In this document: one piece after another, positions 30,975-64,000 of the stretch | Numbering within the stretch: position 1 is the first letter of the stretch | Layout of the letters: each line of letters opens with the position of its first letter | NCBI RefSeq assembly: GCF_045679555.1 | Contig: NC_092120.1 | Span: 6,505,074-6,569,073 of the forward strand | From: Salvelinus alpinus | Taxonomy: Eukaryota; Chordata; Actinopteri; Salmoniformes; Salmonidae | Direction of reading: 5' to 3' | DNA length: 64,000 bases | The notes under the pieces: model-generated | Database searches by the model: none | Told to the model about the DNA's origin: nothing | Seen by the model: the letters and a program-made list of their open reading frames with translations, nothing else | Translations under genes and position numbers: made by a program

Positions 30975-32077
30975 TTAATTTCAAGTTTGTCACATGCAGA
31001 AGTACAGTGAAATGTATTTAATATTTAATTTTTTGTATTTAATATAAACCCATCATTATCAATCTAGTACTAAAGAATAACATAACGTAGAACAAAAACA
31101 CAGATAGTTGTCATTCTGGAAGGTTCTCCCATCTCCACAGAGGAGCTCTAGAGCAACCATCAAGTTCTTGGTCACCTACCTGACCAAGGCCCTTCTCCCC
31201 CATTGAGAGAACTGCGCACTTTGGCCGGGCGGCCAGTTCTAGGAAGTACTTGGTGTTTCCAAACTTCTTCCATTTAAGAATGATGGAGACCACTGTGTTC
31301 TTGGGGACCTTCAATGCTGCAAAAATTGATAACAGATCTGTGCCTCGACATAATTCTGTCTCGGAGCTCTACGGACAATTCCTTCAACCCCATGGCTTGC
31401 TTTTTGCTCTGACATGCATTGTCAACTGTGGGACCTTATATAGACAGGTGTCCAATCAACTGAATTTACCACAGGTGGACTACAATCAAGTTGTAGAAAC
31501 ATCGCAAGGATGATCAATGGGAACAGGATGCACCTGAGCTTAATTTCAAGTCTCATAACAAAGAGTCTGAATACTTATGTAAATAAGGTATTTCTGTTTT
31601 TTATTTTGTATACATTTGTAAAAATGTCAAAAAATCTGTTTTCACTTTGTCATTATGGGGTATTGTGTGTAGATTGCTGAGGGATTTAAAAAAAAAATTA
31701 TATCCATTTTAGAATAAGGCTGTAATTTAACAAAATGTGGAAAAAATCAAGGGGTCTGAATATTTTCCGAAGGCACCATATGTATAGGGTTAAAGTGACT
31801 AGGCATCAGGATGTACGATAAACAGAGTAGCAGCAGCTTAAATAAAGATTATATGTGGGTGTGTGTCCGTGTGTGTAGAGTCAGTGTATATGTGTGTACA
31901 TGTTGTGTGTATTGGAGTGTCAAAGTGCGTGAGTGTGTAGAGTCCTGTGAGTGTGCATAGACACAGTACATTTTTTTTTATAAATACAAGGGTCAACTCA
32001 GATAGTCTTAGTAGCCATTTTGTTAGCTATTTACCAGTCTTATGGCTTGGGGATAGAAGTGTTTTAGGGGCCTATTG
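30975..32077 (-). mobile_element. LINE 3' fragment (jockey-like family), split by Tc1
   Basis: 'gtcacatgcagaagtacagt' and, after the Tc1 insertion, 'gtgactaggcatcaggatgt' and 'cagtcttatggcttggggat' match the 3' region of the longer element at 34115-36610. No coding sequence is left. Confidence 0.55.
31100..31790 (-). mobile_element. Tc1-like transposon remnant
   Basis: On the minus strand a transposase N-terminal segment is readable: VPKNTVVSIILKWKKFGNTK (about 31260-31312), then frame breaks. The end near 31750-31785 reads 'ggggtctgaatattttccga'. It is inserted in a LINE fragment. Confidence 0.7.
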
Positions 32078-32330
32078 TCACACCCTGATCTGTTTCACCT
32101 GTCTTTGTGATTGTCTCCACCCACCTCCAGGTGTCAGCTGTTTTCCTCATTAGTCCCTGGGTACTTATTCCTGTGTTCCCTGCTTGTCTGTTGCCAGTTT
32201 GTCTTGTTTGTCAAGTCAACCTGCGTGTTATTCCATTCGCCAGCTTTTTCCTTCGCTCTGTTTTTGCTAGTCCTCCTGGTTGTGACCCTTGCCTGTCTGG
32301 ACTCTGAACCCACCTGCATAAAACTGTAAT
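32078..32330 (+). mobile_element. LTR-like fragment
   Basis: It starts 'tcacaccctgatctgtttca' and is clearly related to the insertion at 520-973, but shorter. Confidence 0.45.
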
Positions 32331-32562
32331 GGAAATGTCCCTTTTTAGGTAGAAGAATGTGCCTTACTGGTTGACTTCTTACAGAAAACAACTATTTGAA
32401 TCATTGACACCTCATTGACACACATCTGACTCCAGTACTATATTTCAAGTTGTATGAACAGTAACAAGGAAAATAAATACATTATTTCCAGCACTGAATC
32501 TTGTACTGTGAAGTCCATTGTACAAAAGCAAACACATGATATCTGAAGCTTACCCTAAGGAA

Positions 32563-32571
32563 TATAAAAGG
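32563..32571 (+). promoter_or_regulatory. Possible TATA box upstream of slc6a20
   Basis: TATAAAAGG lies about 430 bp before the slc6a20 start codon. A plausible 3' splice site (tttcccatag, ending 32832) between them would allow an untranslated first exon. Position is suggestive only. Confidence 0.35.
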
Positions 32572-32998
32572 TATTGGCGATGGTCCACTGTCTCTATGAC
32601 AGGCTTATAAACTCAGGTTTTTAAGAAGAGCTGGGAAAATCAAACATTCACCTGGGTTATGTAAACTCTCTAGCCTATGCCTACCTATTAAAACGTTAGG
32701 CCCTCCCTCTCAAGTAAGGGGACCTCAGTAGAATGGGCAAGCGTTCTATAAACTCCATGCTATTTCTTCAACCATTGCAAATGTGTCTGACTCATACAGC
32801 CTCCTGTTGACACACGTTCCCTGTTTCCCATAGGACGCTGTCGTTGGATTTGTTCTATTATCCAGACAGGAGTGCCATCCCTACTCCCGGTACTTCAGAC
32901 TTAGGCTGGCTGACTGTCAAGGTTGTCCACCGGCACCGCACTGCCACCAACTCGACCGGACCTGAACATTGGCTTGATTGTGTGCTCAGGACTCAACG

Positions 32999-60654
<27,656 letters not shown>

Positions 60655-62071
60655 AGACCGACGTATTGGTTGACAGACGGAGTGACACAAGGCAGAGCTG
60701 CTACATTACGGCTCTGAGACTGACTGGACCCGCTAGTTATAGGATCGACTGATCGACAGCCTACCGTCCGTATCATGGTTGTCTTAACAGGACGGTACCT
60801 CACCCTCCTGGTGCGGTGGTTCATGCCACACCACAAACCAAAGGCCCTCTTTCTCCCCCTGGGGCAGACTGGCTCTGCCGCTGTGCTGCTGGTGGACAGA
60901 CGGGCAGATCTGTACCTAGCATTAGCCCTAGTCGTTCTTTGGCATCTAACACTTACTGGGTGATAATAGTGAACTTTTGTATTTTGTAGTTGTGGTTCTG
61001 AGCAGGGCTTAGAACTACATCCAAAATATTTCAGAAGTGAAAAACGATCAAATAATCTTGTCAATGGTTTATTGCATTGTTTAAAGGCCCAGTGCAGTAA
61101 AAAAAACATGATTTCCTGTGTTTTGTACATATTTCCAGGCTATGAGGTTGGAATAATACTGTAAAATTGGGAACATTATTATAATCCCCTTTTAGTGTAA
61201 GAGCTGTTTGGTGGGATGGAGCGTGGTAAATTAGTTAATAGACCAATAAGAAAGAGAGATCCAAACCTCTGCACATAACAGCTAGTTTTCCATTTTCCCT
61301 TCCCCACTCAAACCTCTACAAGACAGTCCTAGCAAAATTCTTGCTTGAGAAATTGCTCTTTGCTAAGAAGCTATTTTGGTTTCTTTTTGACCATTTTAAA
61401 TGAAAACAATCACAGTAAGATACTTAATTGTAACCCATAAATTATATGATATTGAGATAAAAATGGCTGCATTGGACCTTTAATGTTTAGCTTTCAGTAG
61501 CAGATTTTTGAGACAGTGTGTCAACCATCTTTATTTAAAGCTTCACAAAATCTTTAAGATATTTTTTCCCTTAAATTTCAGTATGGTGAAGTATTTTGTA
61601 TCACATTGTTTTACTTTAGATATTCTGGAGATTACTCAATGAGTTGTGAGATATGTTGAGTGCCTGGATGTACAAGGCAGACCTTGTGTTCAGATAGATA
61701 TATATTCTGTAGAACAGACACTATTCTCTGTCATATAGAATAGGAAATCATGTCAGCTCTATAGGAAGCATTTCTTTCTGCAACATTCCAGAGCGTTTCA
61801 CCTCCTGAACGTGTGAAAGATTTTGTGCTCTTCTAATTAGAAAGTATTGTAGTGTTGCACTGCTGTCATAGAATCCAAATCAACTGGACTTAGGATACAG
61901 CCCAATGGCTATGCACCAATGTGCTGTGCATATTCACAAACAAAAAATACAATGTAGACCTACTCTTTTTACAGTCAAATGTATGGGTTTGCACAGAAAC
62001 AATTGCCAAACATGTTGTAATACTGTGAGCATTTTTCATGTGAACAATTTGAAACCATCCATTTATAATAA
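60655..62071 (+). other. Probable slc6a20 3' UTR and downstream flank
   Basis: No coding frame follows the TAA. A MITE lies at 61084-61482. No convincing AATAAA was found in the first kilobase. Confidence 0.4.
61084..61482. mobile_element. MITE with inverted ends
   Basis: It opens TTAAAGGCCCAGTGCAG (from 61082) and closes CTGCATTGGACCTTTAA. Ends with TTAA on both sides suggest, but do not prove, a TTAA-targeting transposon family. Confidence 0.65.
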
Positions 62072-62310
62072 CAGGGGCGCAACTTTCACTGGGGACGGGA
62101 GGACAGGTCCCCCCTACATTCTGAAATTGCATTTTTGTCCCCCGCTGGTTTTATCATTGGAATGTGATTTTAAAAAATGAGGCAACGGTGTGCTTTAAGA
62201 CCATGCAGAGGTCTCCGAGCGGTCAGGTAGGCTGTTTGGACTGTTTATCCGACTGGATTAAAAAAACTAAAACATGTCCCCCCACTTCTAAAATCAAAGT
62301 TGTGCCCCTG
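62072..62310. mobile_element. hAT-like MITE
   Basis: It opens CAGGGGCGCAACTTT and closes AAAGTTGTGCCCCTG, a 15-bp inverted repeat with one mismatch. No clear 8-bp duplication. Confidence 0.7.
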
Positions 62311-62661
62311 TACAGTGATGGAAACAGTGTGTAAATATATTTGTACTATGTTTAATACAGGTTGGTGTTAGTGTGAACCAAGTATTGGTGTGAACAATTA
62401 TTTGGTACTGCTGTACCACAATGATGTGTTCATGTTTTATAAGTAGTATTTTCTATGGTGAAATTATTAAAGACATGAAGACATTTGAACCATTGGCATT
62501 AGTGAACAAGATACACATACAGCAGCCAGCCTGTTGCAAACCAGGCATTTCATTCAGTCCTACTTGCAAGGATGACACATTTCAATGTTATGAAACCTGG
62601 ATTTTTTTAAGTGCTTGGTTTGACAAGCTATGTACTTTATAATACCATTAAATGTTTAGAC

Positions 62662-63470
62662 CACAAAAATATAAACGCAACATGCAACAATTTCAAAGAT
62701 TTTACTGAGCTACAGTTCATATAAGGAAATCAGTCAATTGAAATAAATAAATTAGGCCCTAATCTATGGATTTCATATGACTGGGCAAGGACACAGCCAT
62801 GGGTGGGCCTGGGAGGGTATAGGCTCACCACTTGGGAGCCAGGCCCACTCACTGGAGAACCAGGCCCAGCCAATCAGAAGGAGTTTTTCCCCACAATAGG
62901 GCTTTATTACAGACAGAAATACTCCTCAGCACCGCCTCAGACGATCCCGCAAGTGAAGAAGCCGGATGTGGAGGTCCTGGGCTGGCGTGGTTACACGTGG
63001 TCTGTGGGTGTGAGGCCCATTGAACCTACGTGCCAAATTCTATAAAATTACATTGGATGCGGCTTATGGTAGAGAAATGGACATTAAATTATCTGGCAAC
63101 AGCTTTGGTGGACATTCCTGCAGGCAGAATACCAATTGCATGCTCCCTCAAAACTTGAGACATCTGTGACATTGTGTTGTAAGACAAAACTGCACAATTT
63201 AGAGTGGCCTTTTACTGTCCCCAGCACAAGGTCCACCTGTGTAATGATCATGCTGTTTAATCAGCTTATTGATATGCCACACCTGTCAGGTGGGTCGATT
63301 ATCTTGGCAAAGGAGAAATTCTCACTAACAGTGATGTAAACAAATTTGAGCACAACATTTGAGAGAAATACGCTTTTTGTGCGTATGGAAAATATCTGGG
63401 ATCGTTTATTTCAGCTCATGAAACATGGGACCAACACTTTACATGTTGCATTTATATTTTTGTCCAGTAT
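62662..63470. mobile_element. Non-autonomous DNA transposon
   Basis: Inverted ends 'aaaaatataaacgcaacatg' and 'catgttgcatttatattttt', about 810 bp, no transposase frame. Confidence 0.65.
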
Positions 63471-63953
63471 AGCATGAGATTATATTTCTATGGGATAGAC
63501 ATGGGCCATCCGAGAACCACCTGCATTAAATGGCGTGTTTGTCTGAAGTTAAGCACTTATTTTTCTCTGTCAAAGACTGGAATGTAGTCTTGTCTTCAGC
63601 CTAGTGAGCTGAGGTTTAGGGCTGAATATAACAGGGTCGTTCTTCAAATAGAGTGCCTTTTGCGTCTCTTTGATATTTTAAGTAGACATTTTAAAGCCTG
63701 CTATATTAAATGAAGTGCCCTTTAATACAAACCACATGGAAAATGTAATATATCCTATTCTTTATATGAATAAAGACTCGCTAAGGTGCCAAAACTCTAC
63801 ATTTTGACATGGCCCACGTCATGTTTTGCTGACTTATATATATATTTTCTTGCATTAGTGATAAATTTACGTTTGTCCCACATTTTAAGGTCAACCCTGT
63901 AATGTAAACTAGACAAATGTTAATATGCTGAAACTATTTCTAGTAGCACAGTG
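63471..63953. other. Intergenic, nothing recognised
   Basis: AT-rich sequence without a supported feature. Confidence 0.35.
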
Positions 63954-64000
63954 GTCCCGAGTGGCACAGCGGTCTAAGGCACTGCATCTCAGTGCTAGAG
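63954..64000 (+). mobile_element. SlmI-type SINE, cut by the window end
   Basis: The tRNA-Leu-like head 'gtggcacagcggtctaaggc' and 'actgcatctcagtgctagag' are visible. The rest lies outside. Confidence 0.8.

Overview
This window is vertebrate nuclear DNA, almost certainly from a salmonid fish. The evidence is spliced genes with GT-AG introns, many Tc1/mariner copies of salmonid type, tRNA-Leu-like SINEs (SlmI type), L2-like LINEs and long dinucleotide arrays. There is no prokaryotic gene, rRNA, complete tRNA gene or CRISPR array.

Host genes, left to right. (1) 2905-4350, minus strand: a four-exon gamma-glutamylcyclotransferase gene (ggct type) whose predicted protein starts with an unusual signal-peptide-like extension. 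(2) About 11.3-13.7 kb, plus strand: a decayed Toll-like receptor with LRRs, TM and TIR, broken by frameshifts and cut off by a transposon. (3) 18110-20214, minus strand: a second ggct-like copy that has lost a splice donor and has no visible start, probably a pseudogene. (4) 32999-60654, plus strand: a complete 11-exon SLC6 transporter (slc6a20, SIT1/XTRP3 type). Its exons join in frame to a 600-residue protein. Its introns are swollen by nested transposons.

Mobile DNA makes up most of the rest. 4837-10757 is an apparently intact Ty3/gypsy element with identical 426-bp LTRs, a 4-bp target duplication and separate gag and pol frames. At the gag/pol junction I see a slippery heptamer, a 5-nt spacer and a perfect 10-bp stem-loop, the layout of a programmed -1 frameshift site. 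24880-28866 holds two 5'-truncated LINE copies, each starting inside a (GA)n array, which suggests microsatellite targeting. 43781-46120 is an LTR element with 5-bp target duplications and no pol, carrying only a proline-rich tandem-repeat frame. Several Tc1 copies are interrupted by L2 LINEs or LTRs, so insertion order can be read directly.

Sequence features around slc6a20 splicing are unusual. Exon 8 follows a 310-bp (CT)n tract. The exon 9 acceptor is duplicated (45-bp unit) and its donor runs into a (GT)n array. The exon 10 acceptor is present four times (68-bp unit), and using the upstream copies would bring in stop codons. All calls come from reading the sequence; no database search was run.
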